Shown one piece after another: positions 12,206 to 22,299 of a stretch of 64,000 bases of DNA. Below the pieces are notes generated by a model. It saw nothing but the letters and a program-made list of their open reading frames with translations, did no database searches and was not told where the DNA came from. This DNA is from Dugong dugon (Eukaryota; Chordata; Mammalia; Sirenia; Dugongidae). The stretch lies in assembly GCA_030035585.1 (NCBI GenBank), contig CM057473.1, positions 9,660,501 through 9,724,500 on the forward strand, written 5' to 3'. Positions within the stretch are counted from its first letter, which is position 1; each line of letters opens with the position of its first letter. The translations under genes and the position numbers were made by a program.

Positions 12206-12393
12206 ACACAGTTGATTCTAACTCATAAACGATCTTGTAGGAGAGAATAGAACTGCCCCATAGGGTTTCCTAGGCTATAATGTTTACAGGAACAGTGCGC
12301 CAAGTTTTTTCTCCCAAGGAGCAGCTGGTGGATTCAAACTCTGACCTTTACTGTTAGCAGCTGAGCTCTTAACCATTGCACCACTAGGACTCC
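12206..12393 (-). mobile_element. AfroSINE, long type
   Basis: Reverse copy with the 45-nt block retained (ggctataatgtttacagg). It is tail to tail with the + copy ending at 12202, so the two could form a hairpin in the pre-mRNA. Confidence 0.87.
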
Positions 12394-13049
12394 TTAAATG
12401 AACTAGTACATGTAAAGTACTAAGAACAATGGAACAATGATTTGTTATCTTCATTACTGTCCTAACAAATGTGTAAATCCTAGAGTGAGGTGAACAAAAA
12501 CCACAGGAAGGGATGGGCAGTCCACATGCTGGTATAGAGCAGGAAAAAACCGATGGCATTAGCTCATTTGGGGCCGGGGTTTTCAGGGAAGCTTTCTGGG
12601 GGAGGTGAGACACGTTCAGCATCCTGCATCGTCCATGTCCCAGATTCCATTAACTTCTCATCGCACTCCTGCTGGCCCAGTTACTGCCCAGGTCACCGTG
12701 CCAGTGAGAAGACCAACCTGGTTTTGGCAGACACACCCCAAATACCCCACAAATACACATCTCAGAAAACAACAGACACAAAAGGAAGACAACAGAGACG
12801 AGTGAAAAAATTGGCCAATATTCAAATTATCAAAGTTTGTTTCTTTTCTCCCATCGCTCCTTGGTTCTGTGAGTCTTGAAAGCTTTCTATTAAAATCTCG
12901 TCAGTCTGGGAGAAATACTTTAGTCTGTCTCCTTCACTCCCAGTTTCTTTGAGGGGAGTAACTGGGACTTTTTTGCTGTATCTCCAATGCCGATTCGTTT
13001 TACTGGGATTCTGATCTAGGAGGGTAGACATACTCATCAGTTTTCCGAG

Positions 13050-13140
13050 AAATCTCGTACATACGGAATTCCGGCCGGAGAGAGCGTGTGCGCAACCGTC
13101 ATGCATCGCGTATGCGGACTCCGCATAGTCCGCGAGCCAG
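13050..13140. other. Intronic CpG-dense patch with overlapping inverted repeats
   Basis: About 14 CpG dinucleotides lie in roughly 90 bases, in a window otherwise depleted of CpG. It contains TATGCGGA-C-TCCGCATA at 13111-13127 and GCGGACT-CCGCAT-AGTCCGC at 13114-13133, two mutually exclusive hairpins sharing a centre. It lies about 510 bases before exon 4. Function unknown. Confidence 0.6.
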
Positions 13141-13648
13141 GTCTGGGTCAGGCTGGTTCTTCTTTACCCCTCTGGCCTTCGTTTCTTGAAACACCTGGTA
13201 TTTTTCTGCAAAACAAGCTAACAAAGTGGTTAAGCGAGGGGAATGGGGGAAGGTGGATAAGAAACACAAATACACTGGGGTGATCGAGACGCAGGCCTCG
13301 GCTTCAAGTGCACTGCCTGATTTCCTCTAGGTCCAGCCTGATGAACCGTCTCAGCACATGGGCTGTTTTCACAGCTCTGTGTTATAAAATAATGTTTTTT
13401 AATTATGACGCCGCCAGCCACACCTCCACCCATCTCCTTAGCCCAGAGCTCATGCCCGTGAGAATCCTGGAGGGTGGCTGGTGAGCGCAAGGAGTCTCAA
13501 GGAGCCTGGTCCCTCACTGAGTCCCTTCTCCAGCTCTCACGCTGCAGATGGGTGGGCACATGATCCTCCGAAGCCAGCTAGAGCGTTGCATTTTCAGACC
13601 CTTGATTTTAGTGGGTCGAGCAGTGATCAGTCTCGGTTCTTCTTTTAG

Positions 13649-13932
13649 GTAACTGTCTGCTAGACCTACCAAGAAAGCAGATCCTCGGCCCAGAAGAACT
13701 TCCAGGACAGACATACGATGCCACGCAGCAGTGCAACCTGACCTTCGGGCCCGAGTACACGGTGTGTCCCGGCATGGACGTCTGCGCACGCCTGTGGTGC
13801 GCGGTGGTGCGCCAGGGCCAGATGGTGTGTCTGACCAAGAAGCTGCCGGCCGTGGAAGGGACACCGTGTGGGAAAGGGAGGATCTGCCTGCAGGGCAAGT
13901 GTGTGGACAAAACCAAGAAGAAGTATTACTCC
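13649..13932 (+). CDS. ADAMTS5: ADAMTS5 exon 4: disintegrin-like domain
   Basis: The 284-bp exon is bounded by TTCTTTTAG and GTAAGT. After finishing a split Gly codon it encodes 94 residues (470-563), starting NCLLDLPR and ending KKKYYS. It covers the disintegrin-like domain, rich in Cys (CPGMDVCARLWC, VCLTKK, GTPCGKGRICLQGKC). There is no RGD loop, as is usual in ADAMTS proteins. The sequon NLT falls at residue 498, the position glycosylated in the human enzyme. It is the most GC-rich coding exon here, and several antisense reading frames over it are shadows. In the family this domain packs against the catalytic cleft and helps recognise aggrecan. The phase-0 donor joins cleanly to 16549. 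Confidence 0.97.
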
Positions 13933-14197
13933 GTAAGTGATTTTCTTGTCATAGGGCGCCTGGAGAGCCACCATCCGAAGTGCATTTCTTGGACGCCTGT
14001 GGGCACTGTAGTCAGAAGGCTTTATTTCCTGCTTAAAATACTTTTCCTTTAGCTTCTGTTTTCAGTTTCATCTATAGTAGCCATTCTCAGTAATCAAATA
14101 TCATAGAAAATGCAGATAATAGGTATTCTTCACCTGTTCGACTGTATCCTTTAACAAATGTATAACCCAGATTATGTCTACTTGAAACACTAAGTAA

Positions 14198-14818
14198 AGC
14201 CAGTTGCCTTTGATTCTGAATGGAAACATGGCAACCCCGTGTGCGTCAGAGTAGAACTGTGCTCTATAGGGTTTTTTTTTTTCAAATTGTGGTGCCAATA
14301 TACACAACAAAACATTGACCAATCCACCAGTTTCTACACGCAGAATTCAGTGACACTGATCATACTCTTCATGTTTCACGACCCTTATCCCTCTCATTTC
14401 CCTCATTATTCTCCCACCTTTATCATGAACTCTATGCCTCCCAAGCAAAAACTCTTCCTTTCCCTGTCCTTCCCACTCCTGGCAACCATGAGAAGCTTTG
14501 GAGTCTATATATTTATTTTTACATAAATGAGGTCATACAGTATTTGTCCTTTTGTGACTGATTTCTTTCACTCAGCACAACGCTCTTCCTTGTTGTGGCA
14601 CGCATCAGAACTTCATTTCTCTTTGTGACATAGTAATATTCCATTACATGTGTGGACCTCGTTTTGTTCATCCATTCATTCTATGGGGTTTTCAATGGCT
14701 GAGTTTTCTAAAGTAGATCACCGGGCATTTCTTCCAAGTGCCCCTGGGTAGACTGCAACTTCTAAGCTTTTGGTTAGCAGCTGAGCACTTGAACTGTTTG
14801 CATCACCCAGGGACTCCC
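14198..14818 (-). mobile_element. AfroSINE (CCCTGGGTGG type) split by an L1 insertion
   Basis: Left part 14198-14265 and right part about 14690-14818 together make one reverse-strand SINE: the sequence stops at ctctatagggttt and resumes at ctatggggttttcaatggct. The repeated ctat(a/g)ggg segment is the target-site duplication of the L1 piece between them. Confidence 0.8.
14265..14690 (-). mobile_element. L1 3' fragment nested in AfroSINE
   Basis: On the + strand it starts with a T run (the poly-A end of the element) and includes the reverse complement of the L1 ORF2/3' UTR border, as in gtccttttgtgactga and taatattccatta. It is truncated at its 5' side near 14690. Confidence 0.75.
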
Positions 14819-15202
14819 CCCAGATCACTTTTTTTGAAGTTTGCTTTCCAGCTTCTTTTAGTAAAGTTTAGAATGCATTTATTTAAATTCAATAAGGAAA
14901 TAGCAGTAAAGCTGACGTTCAGGTCCTCACACCTACGCAGTGAGCTTCAGAAAGGGTTTTTGTTTTGTTTCGTTTTTTCCTGATAGCAAGTTAATAGTTA
15001 ATTTCACTTTTGGAGCTAAGGTGACCTCTGCCTGCTTCAGGGAAACACCTTTCCAGTCACACCCACTGGCCACCTTCATGTCAGCAGCAGGCACCTTGAT
15101 TTTCAAGGCTGGAGCGAAGTCTTCGTTCCCTCTCATTTGCCGGTTTTTCAGATTGTTGACCATCGTTGAGTGTTGCCATATGAGTGTTGCCTGCGTCTTT
15201 CA

Positions 15203-15390
15203 AGGAACCCTGGTGGTGCAGTGGTTAAAACACTTGGCTGCTAACCAGAAGTTCAGCGGCTTAAACCCACCAGCTGCACCTCAGGAGAAAGCTGTGGCAG
15301 TCTGCTTCCATAAAGATTACAGCCTTGGAAACCCTATGGGGCAGTTCTACTCTATCCTAACTCGATGGCAGTGGGTTTGGTTTTGGTTTC
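15203..15390 (+). mobile_element. AfroSINE, long type, tail segment deleted
   Basis: Head aaccctggtggtgcag, 45-nt block present (cagtctgcttccataaag). The stretch between ctatcct and aactcgatggcag has lost about 20 bases. Confidence 0.88.
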
Positions 15391-15550
15391 TGCCTTTCAA
15401 GCCCTGTCATACAGTCATGCACTCTCCGAGATGACACAGGCAGCCAGAGGAAGTTCTTCACGTCGTCAGTCCCTTGGCACATGAGTTTGTAGTACCCTTC
15501 CTTTGGAAGTCTCTCTGCTTCCTCCTTTAGTGTTTCAGAGTAATGGACTT

Positions 15551-15701
15551 AACCCATTGCTGTCGACTTGATTCTGACTCCTAGCGACCCTGTAGGACAG
15601 AGGAGAACTGCCCCATAGAGTTTCCAAGGAGCGGCTGGTGGATTTGAACTGCCGACCTTTTGGTTAGCAGCTGTAGCTCTTAACCACTGTCATATAGACT
15701 C
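15551..15701 (-). mobile_element. AfroSINE, short type
   Basis: Reverse copy from the attgctgtcgacttgattc end to a weak head (atatagactcg). It is inverted relative to the copies at 15203 and 16260. Confidence 0.87.
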
Positions 15702-16259
15702 GTCCTTCTCTGTGGTATGTGTCTGCATGTCTGACATGGGTGCCCTCCCCATCTGTCACATTTCTTCTCTATGCGATTGAAGGTCATCTAATTAGGAGTT
15801 CAGTCAAGCCAAACTCAGGTCAACTAAATTCGGTTTAAGTATGTATCAGAGGGTCTGTCACCAACAGGATTTTTAGGGAAAGGGGTTGCAAACTTTATTA
15901 CTAAAGAGGGAGAAAAATATGCATGCACGATAAAATAATGCCTGGCATAGTGCAAAACCTTTAGCATCATACAGTTCTTTGAAGATCCAGGATCATAATG
16001 GATACAACATTAACCACGGTTCAGTCATTGTTAAGAGAAACATATGGTAGCAGAAGGCGTAATTATAAAACACTCCAGAGAAACCAGAAGTTAATCCTTG
16101 TGCTATGCCCGGTACTTCAGGGAAGGGTTTCAGATCTTTTAGAGTCAAAGAGGGGCTGGAAAAGATTAATTGCTTGGAATCAGAAAGGATTTTCAATTCC
16201 AGGGCATCTAATACTTAGGACCATGAAAATGAAAATTAAACTATATCTATGATGAAGTT

Positions 16260-16444
16260 AAGGAGCCCTGGTGGTGCGATGGTTCGGGCAATCAACTGCT
16301 AACCCATAGGTCAGCCATTCGAAACCACCAGCGGCTGTGCGGGAGAAAGATGGGGCGTTCTGCTTCTGTAGAGATTTACAGCCTTGGAAACCTTATGAGG
16401 TCTCTGTGAGTCGGAATCGACTCAAGGGCAGTGGGTTTGGTTTA
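16260..16444 (+). mobile_element. AfroSINE, long type, close to exon 5
   Basis: Head aggagccctggtggtgcg, 45-nt block, ending gcagtgggtttggttt. It ends about 105 bases before the exon 5 acceptor. Confidence 0.88.
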
Positions 16445-16548
16445 TGTTGAAGTTTCCACTGTGTCATCAAATGCAAGTGATTTCCAAATGCACACTTTGA
16501 ACATTTTCTTCCCTTCTGAGTTGAAATATCTTCTATTTTCTATTTCAG

Positions 16549-16732
16549 ACTTCAAGCCATGGCAACTGGGGGTCCTGGGGACCCTGGGGCCAATGTTCTC
16601 GTTCGTGTGGAGGAGGAGTTCAGTTTGCCTATCGCCACTGCAATAACCCTGCGCCCAGAAACAGTGGCCGCTACTGCACCGGGAAGAGGGCTATCTACCG
16701 CTCCTGTAGTGTCGTGCCCTGCCCACCCAGTG
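16549..16732 (+). CDS. ADAMTS5: ADAMTS5 exon 5: central thrombospondin type 1 repeat
   Basis: The 184-bp exon, after TATTTCAG and before GTATGC, encodes 61 residues (564-624) from TSSHGNWG. The WxxWxxW tryptophans are present ([10 protein letters not shown]), followed by CSRSCGGG and the paired cysteines ending in [10 protein letters not shown], a complete TSP1 module with C-mannosylation and O-fucosylation signature positions. This module binds matrix glycosaminoglycans and supports aggrecan cleavage. From memory the human protein has Ser where this copy has Pro in the WGPW segment; Pro there is common in other TSP1 repeats. The exon ends after one base of a Gly codon. A + strand AfroSINE ends about 105 bases upstream of the acceptor. 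Confidence 0.97.
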
Positions 16733-17103
16733 GTATGCTGCTCCCAAGTGTCAGCAATTACCATGTGCCAAGCGTAGTTTGCGTTCTAGCACTAATAAAT
16801 AGGAGAGGCTAAATAAATGAAATATTAATATTTAACTGGATGATTCCACCAATGTACAAATCAATAAAAAAAAATGAGTGATTTGAAAAATTATTAGGAA
16901 CAGTAGTTTCAGTATTCAGAGATTTGGAAGAAAATAACCACTATTTTCTTTTTTTGAATTCTTTACCAGTGGTACATGAAGAAGCTTGGCAAAAAAAAAA
17001 AAAAAGTTAGCATTTTCTCCTTAAAATTAATTACTTAAATGTACCAGAATATATCTACGTTTAGAACAAATAAAGTAATAATGGTAACATATTTGTTTTG
17101 TAG

Positions 17104-17279
17104 GTAAATCTTTTCGTCATGAGCAGTGTGAGGCCAAAAATGGATATCAGTCGGATGCAAAAGGAGCCAAAATATTTGTGGAATGGGTTCCCAAATATGC
17201 TGGTGTCCTCCCGGGGGATGTATGCAAACTGACCTGCAGAGCTAAGGGGACCGGCTATTATGTGGTATTTTCTCCAAAG
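17104..17279 (+). CDS. ADAMTS5: ADAMTS5 exon 6: first half of cysteine-rich domain
   Basis: The 176-bp exon, after TTTTGTAG and before GTAACT, completes the split Gly and encodes 58 residues (626-683), KSFRHEQCEA to YYVVFSPK. It contains the FRHEQC start of the ADAMTS cysteine-rich domain and the aromatic FVEWVPKY segment that the family uses in substrate contacts. Only 371 bp of intron separate it from exon 5, the shortest intron in the window. The antisense strand is open for 118 codons across the exon, but that frame crosses both splice sites and matches nothing I recognise. The phase-0 end joins directly to the exon at 20089. Confidence 0.97.
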
Positions 17280-18135
17280 GTAACTGCACACCAGTTGTCT
17301 GAAAACAGTAGGCAACCTGGGGGAATGATTTGGTAGAATAAAGCCTGCAGGTACCAAATTAATATTACTTTCCTGTTGATTAGGGAGGATTTTTGTTTTC
17401 ATCTCTGTAGTATCCATATTTTCAAACTTTATACCGTAGATGAGATGATTTTATGAACAGAACAAGTAAATGTTTTAAAGGTTTGTTTGTTTTTTTTTAA
17501 AAGGTAACTCTCTCAAAGAAGGTAAGATATGATCTTCAAAATAACCATGAAAACAGCTATATTTCCTATTTGCCAAAAAAAGGAAAAGAAACAATTAGGC
17601 ACATTTATGAATTTATTTAAAAAATTATTAAAAAGTAAGAAAGCTTTCTTCTTTTGGGTATCAGTCACTTAGGAGTTTTTTTTTTATTCATGAGGATAGG
17701 TTTCCAGATCATCCTTGACCCAGACTTCTGTATAAGTCTAGTGTCGTTAACACGAATCAGTGTCCCGGGATATTATGTGCGTGAGCATAATTATCCCTTG
17801 TTTTTCCCAGCAGATCGGTTTCAAATTATACCACATTTCTTAAAACCAAAGTTATACAGCAATTTAAAAGTAATGTTTATCTAGTTTGCAAACAGGTGTC
17901 AGCTTCCAAGCAACTTCTGAAACTGGCCTTTGGGTATTTATGACATGTTATTGACAAATAAGCGAATATCCAACTTACGTAATTTTAAAACTGTTAGACC
18001 TTTTTCCTACAAAAGTAACACATTTTCATTTTAAAAATATTGCTGAGAAATAAAACAAAAAAGACACCACCTGGGTGTTTTTCTACCATCTGGAGATAAA
18101 TGCTATTAACCTGTTGAAGTATATTCTGTTTTGGT

Positions 18136-18136
18136 T

Positions 18137-18170
<34 letters not shown>

Positions 18171-18190
18171 CACACACGCACACACACGCA
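18136..18190. repeat. CA-dinucleotide microsatellite
   Basis: About 27 CA units with a few CG interruptions. It is likely length-polymorphic. Confidence 0.95.
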
Positions 18191-18869
18191 TGCTCACACA
18201 GGTATGTGAAAAGAGAATTTTGTATGTACATAAATACAAAATGACAATGCATATTTATGTATACTCACATTCACAAATCATACCACAATCCATATACGTG
18301 CTACTTAATAACTAGTTTGTTTTTATGTTTCATATTTACTTACTATAGATATAGCCCTTCTATTCCAGGAGGTAATTTTCTCTGGCTGCCCTAGACTCCT
18401 CTTCCTACACTAATCTTTAGTCTGTATTTTGGTGTCTAACAGTTCATCACACAGTAGGTAATGCACTTCATCCATGACACAGCTTTGAAAGTCAGGTTTA
18501 GGTTTTCAAATTTATTACTGTAATAATAAATATGCAGCAATAAAAGGATCTTGATTTTCGAGCTTGGTCATATTCAGCCCTCTGTACCAGTGATAGTTCT
18601 AAGCAGTAAGAAAAGATTGTTTCTCTCAAAGTAAAAATGAAAGACTATACCGTGCAGACAAAGTATGCATACAAAAATAGACATGAGTACCTTGGGTCTC
18701 CTAATACATTTGGAATTAAGCTCAATTGGGAAAAAGAGAAAATGCACACCTAGATTTATCCTAATCTCCTGCTAAGATGCCAAGGATTTTTCAGTTAATA
18801 CTTCTGGAACCTATGGGGGGTTTTTGGGTTGGTTGTTTACTTTTTTCTTTCTTTTCTTATTACAAGCCA

Positions 18870-19495
18870 TTTTATTTATTTATTTATTTTTTTGACGTTA
18901 GTTATGCTTATCATGGTGTTCATTGTCCACTTCCAGTTTTTTCCGTCACCCTTAACAAAGGCTCCCAAACCCATTTCCGTCAGGTCGGTTCCAACTCATA
19001 GCAACCCTATAGGATAGAGTAGAATTGCCCCATACGGTTTCCAAGGCTACAATCTTTACAGAAGCAGACTGCCACATCTTTCTCCTGAAGAGTGGCTGGT
19101 GGGTTCGAACTGCCAACCTTTCAGTTAGCAGCCGAGCACTTAACCACCTGGCCACCAGGGCTACTAACAGAAGCTCAGTGTCCCCTAAACATTGAGTCTT
19201 CCTTTCTCCCTCCCTGCTGCTCACCCCTGGTAGCCGTTAATAAACTTTGGTGTCTATACACTTGATTATTTTAGATATTTCATCTAAGTGGGATTATACA
19301 GTATGTGTGCTTCTGGAACTGACTGACTTCATTCAGCATGATGTTTTCAAGGTTCATTTCTCTTTATGGCTGAGTAATAGTCCATTGTATGTATGTACCG
19401 CGTTTGATTTATCCATTCATGTGCTGATGGACGTTGAGGTTGTTTCCACCTTTTGGCTATTGTGAACAGTGCTGCAGTGAACCTCTTGGCTAAAA
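18870..19495 (-). mobile_element. L1 3' end, interrupted by an AfroSINE
   Basis: The reverse complement reads the end of L1 ORF2 (gcactgttcacaatagcc, catgaatgg) and continues into the 3' UTR to a T-rich end at about 18880. The SINE at 18964-19164 splits it. Confidence 0.8.
18964..19164 (-). mobile_element. AfroSINE, long type, nested in L1
   Basis: Reverse copy flanked by taacaaaggctc (left) and taacagaagctc (right), an imperfect 12-bp target-site duplication within the L1. The SINE is therefore younger than the L1. Confidence 0.85.
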
Positions 19496-19589
19496 TTAAG
19501 TGTAGTTTCTTTTCTTGTAAGGTTGTTTACTTTTCAGTGTACCATCTATTCTAATAAAACTCACACGTAAGAACTTCCTTGTTCATCAA

Positions 19590-20018
19590 AGGGTCCCTGG
19601 GTGGCGCAAACAGTTTGTGCTCAACTACTAGCCTAAAAGTTAGCAGTTCAGACCCACTCAGCAATGCCATGGAAGAAAGGCCTGGCAATCTGCATCCATG
19701 AAGATTGTTACTGTAGTTGTTGGGTGCCATTGAGTCCCTTCCAACTCATAGCGACCCCGTATGACAGAGTACAACTAACCCATAGGGTTTTCTACGCTGT
19801 AATCTTTACAGGAACAAATTACCAGGTCTTTCTCCCACTGAGCTGCTGGGTGGGTTTCAACTGCCAACCCCTCGGTTAGCAGCTGAGCACTTAACCAATG
19901 TGCCACCAGGGCTCCTTCCATAAAGATTACAGCCAAGAAAACCCTATGGAGCAATCTCTTCTGTAACACATGGGGTTGTCATGAGTTGGAATCAACAATA
20001 ACGGGTTAGGGTTGGTTT
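19590..20018 (+). mobile_element. AfroSINE interrupted by a second AfroSINE
   Basis: The head tccctgggtggcgcaaac runs to catccatgaagatt and resumes with ttccataaagattacagcc to the tail. The break falls inside the 45-nt block and is explained by the inverted SINE between. Confidence 0.85.
19707..19915 (-). mobile_element. AfroSINE, long type, nested in AfroSINE
   Basis: A complete reverse copy (tgccattgagtccc to ccaccagggctcc) flanked by ccat(g/a)aagatt repeats, its target-site duplication. Its opposite orientation to the host element gives a natural inverted repeat near exon 7. Confidence 0.87.
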
Positions 20019-20088
20019 TTATTCATCACAAGAACCAAGTGCCCACACACAGGTGTTTCACACTGATGATGCATTTCTCCTTCCACAG

Positions 20089-20264
20089 GTGACCGATGGA
20101 ACCGAGTGTAGGCCGTACAGTAATTCTGTCTGCGTTAGAGGGAAGTGTGTGCGAACTGGCTGTGACGGCATCATCGGCTCCAAGCTGCAGTATGACAAGT
20201 GTGGTGTCTGCGGAGGGGACAACTCTAGTTGTACAAAGGTCACTGGAACCTTCAATAAAAAAAG
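20089..20264 (+). CDS. ADAMTS5: ADAMTS5 exon 7: second half of cysteine-rich domain
   Basis: The 176-bp exon, bounded by CTTCCACAG and GTAACA, encodes 58 residues (684-741), [10 protein letters not shown] to GTFNKK, plus two bases of a Ser codon. It carries the family hallmark GCDGIIGSK and the [11 protein letters not shown] motif with the NSS sequon at residue 728. This closes the cysteine-rich domain and enters the spacer. The acceptor lies about 70 bases beyond a composite AfroSINE (19590-20018), so repeat sequence crowds this splice site. The same stretch is open in two other frames, but only this frame joins the neighbouring exons. Confidence 0.97.
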
Positions 20265-20848
20265 GTAACATGATACAACAAGCACTGTTGGAAAATTGAT
20301 AAAGAGGGGACTTGTGTTAAGTCATAAGCTGTCAGAGGAGGAGGTCTCCGTGGCTCTGGTGGCACGTAGTGAGTATGAGAAAGGAAGGAGAAATGAGTAA
20401 AGCTCTGGCTGCTGAGTGGCACCTCATGGCTCCTCTAAAAGCAGATAAACCACAGTGGCCCTGGAGGTCACGGTCTTCCACAGTGCCAGCACCGAGACTA
20501 AAAAGCAAGTGACATTTCCCTTTAATCTTTCAGATCTCTTATTCCTAAAACATAATTTAGGAAAGGAAGGCTGGGTTTTTGGTAACTCTTTTCAAACAAA
20601 TTCACCTGTACTTTTCTTGAAACAAGAAAAATTCTCGTCGCAAAATGCAAGTGAATTGCAGCGGCATGGGCAACAGTCCCATCTGATAGCAAATTATCCT
20701 GGTTTATATCCACTCTATAAAGAAATGTACACGGTAATGTCTGCTTTTGCTTCCGCTCATGGTCCTAGATTACATCTTTGCTTTAAATATGTAGGTTTAT
20801 AAGGTACTGATTTCCAGCCTAAAATATGCTATATGGCAGACTGGCAAA

Positions 20849-20938
20849 AAATATATATACATATGTGTGTGTGTATATGTATGTATATATATATGTATGT
20901 ATGTGTGTGTATATATATGTATATATATGTATGTATAT
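20849..20938. repeat. TATG/TA microsatellite
   Basis: An alternating purine-pyrimidine run of mixed TA, TG and TATG units, directly before a SINE head. It may form Z-DNA or slip during replication. Confidence 0.9.
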
Positions 20939-20942
20939 TTTA

Positions 20943-21066
20943 TGCAGAGTCCTTGTGGTGCAGTGGTTAAGAGCTTGGTTGCTAACCAAAAGGTCAGCAG
21001 TTCAAATCCACCAGCTGCTCCTTGGAAACCCCCTGGGGCGGTTCTACTCTGTCCTATAGGGTCGTA
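20943..21066 (+). mobile_element. AfroSINE, short type, 3'-truncated
   Basis: Head agagtccttgtggtgcag to tatagggtcg; the last 35 bases are missing. Confidence 0.87.
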
Positions 21067-21479
21067 TATATTATGCTATAAGATAGGATGGCCGAGTCAG
21101 CTAAGTGACTGCTGGAATACAAGATTGTTTTCCTTCTTCCTGAAACCGCTCTGATTGTGGGTGATGTGGTTAAGTCTGTGTGAATTCTTAATGTACGTGC
21201 TCTGTTTTATCTTTAACTTGAGAGTAATTTACAAACCTCGCTTATTAAAACAATTAGATACCATGTCAGTGTAAAAACTGGAAGCTGTCTTTGATATGAT
21301 AAACAATTGCCTTGCTGAAGAAATTATTATAAATTAAAATATGCATTATGCATTACTAACCATATTTGCTAATGAAATAATGTCCACCTAACTGTGTTGG
21401 ACTATCTATTTCAAAAATCCTACACGTCAAATTATGCCCTGCATTATTATACATTTCAAGAGTGCAAGACACCTTAAAG

Positions 21480-21580
21480 ATGATCAGGCCCAACAATTTG
21501 TTTTGCAAATGAGGAAACAGTGATTCTGGAAGTTTATCACTTACCCGATTTTACACAGCTGATGAAAGCAAGAGCTGGGG
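21480..21580 (-). mobile_element. MIR fragment
   Basis: The pattern aaatgaggaaacag, then acttacccgattttacacagctgatgaaag, is the reverse complement of the MIR 3' half. Confidence 0.6.
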
Positions 21581-21735
21581 CTGTATATGTATAAATATAG
21601 CTTAGGACACAGAGAGGCACAGGCACCGTGAAAAGAAGAAAAGGGAAGGAGGAGAGAAGGAATGGGAAATTAATTCAGGAAACAGACTAGGAATAAAATT
21701 ATTTTAAAAAATAATAATTTATGTACTATTTTGCT

Positions 21736-21897
21736 AAGTACTGGTGGTATAATGGTTAAGAGTTCAGCTGCTAAGCAAAAGGTCGGCAGTTGGAATCCAC
21801 CAGCCGCTCCTTGGAAACCCTATGGGGCAGTTCTAACTCCATCCTATAGGGTCACTATGAGTTCGGAATCAACTCAGTGGCAGCGAGTTTGGTTTTT
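21736..21897 (+). mobile_element. AfroSINE, short type
   Basis: Head gtactggtggtataatgg, short-form junction, ending gcgagtttggttttt. Confidence 0.88.
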
Positions 21898-22051
21898 TGT
21901 TTTTGTTTTATTTTTCCTATATAGAGTTATAAACCACTTCTAAAAGGGCTAAATTTAGAATTTTAAGTTTTGGGGATTGAGAATCAATAGATCTGCATAT
22001 TTGATATCACATTAAAAGGTGAATTCATGATAATAACCAGTGATTTGCTAC

Positions 22052-22190
22052 GTTTGTTGTTGCTTCTAGCTGCTGTGGAGTCAGCTCCGACTCAGCAACC
22101 TTATGTATCACAGAACAAAACATTGCCATCTTTACGATCCTTGATATGTTTGAGCCCATTGTTCAGGCAGCTGTGTCAGTCCACGTCATT
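22052..22190 (-). mobile_element. RTE-type tail fragment
   Basis: gttgttgcttctagctg then gtcagctccgactcagcaac matches the reverse complement of the RTE 3' end, as at 49446-49570. Confidence 0.6.
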
Positions 22191-22299
22191 TTGCCAACAT
22201 GGCCACTTGCAAAGTGACATGACCAAGATCATAATACGTGGTAAAAATGATCCGTCTAAATATATCAAATAATTGTCTTGGTCTATTATGATTTAGAAG

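Larger units (their letters stand above)
3967..13648 (+). other. ADAMTS5: ADAMTS5 intron 3 (9.7 kb)
   Basis: Besides the repeats listed inside it, the unlabelled stretches 3967-5256, 5417-6550, 7071-8430, 8886-10097, 10248-11824 and 12394-13030 show no feature I recognise. They are AT-rich with short A or T runs. The last kilobase before exon 4 is clearly richer in G+C and includes a CpG-dense patch at 13050-13140. Confidence 0.85.
13933..16548 (+). other. ADAMTS5: ADAMTS5 intron 4 (2.6 kb)
   Basis: The intron holds an AfroSINE split by an L1 end (14198-14818) and three further AfroSINEs. The remaining parts 14819-15202 and 15702-16259 show no identifiable element. Confidence 0.85.
17280..20088 (+). 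other. ADAMTS5: ADAMTS5 intron 6 (2.8 kb)
   Basis: The first part, 17280-18130, is AT-rich with no recognised repeat. A CA microsatellite, an L1 with a nested SINE and a double SINE fill the rest up to the exon 7 acceptor; 18200-18865 holds nothing I can identify. Confidence 0.85.

Noticed and set aside
12284-12879. Frames of 108-112 codons on both strands in intron 3
   Set aside because: The - strand frame includes an AfroSINE and the + frame has no recognisable motif; both lie inside an intron.
13514-13974. Several long antisense frames over exon 4
   Set aside because: They are mirror frames of a GC-rich coding exon; only the + frame continues across splice sites into the neighbouring exons.
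17061-17417. 118-codon antisense frame over exon 6
   Set aside because: It crosses both splice sites of a certain exon and has no recognisable motif.
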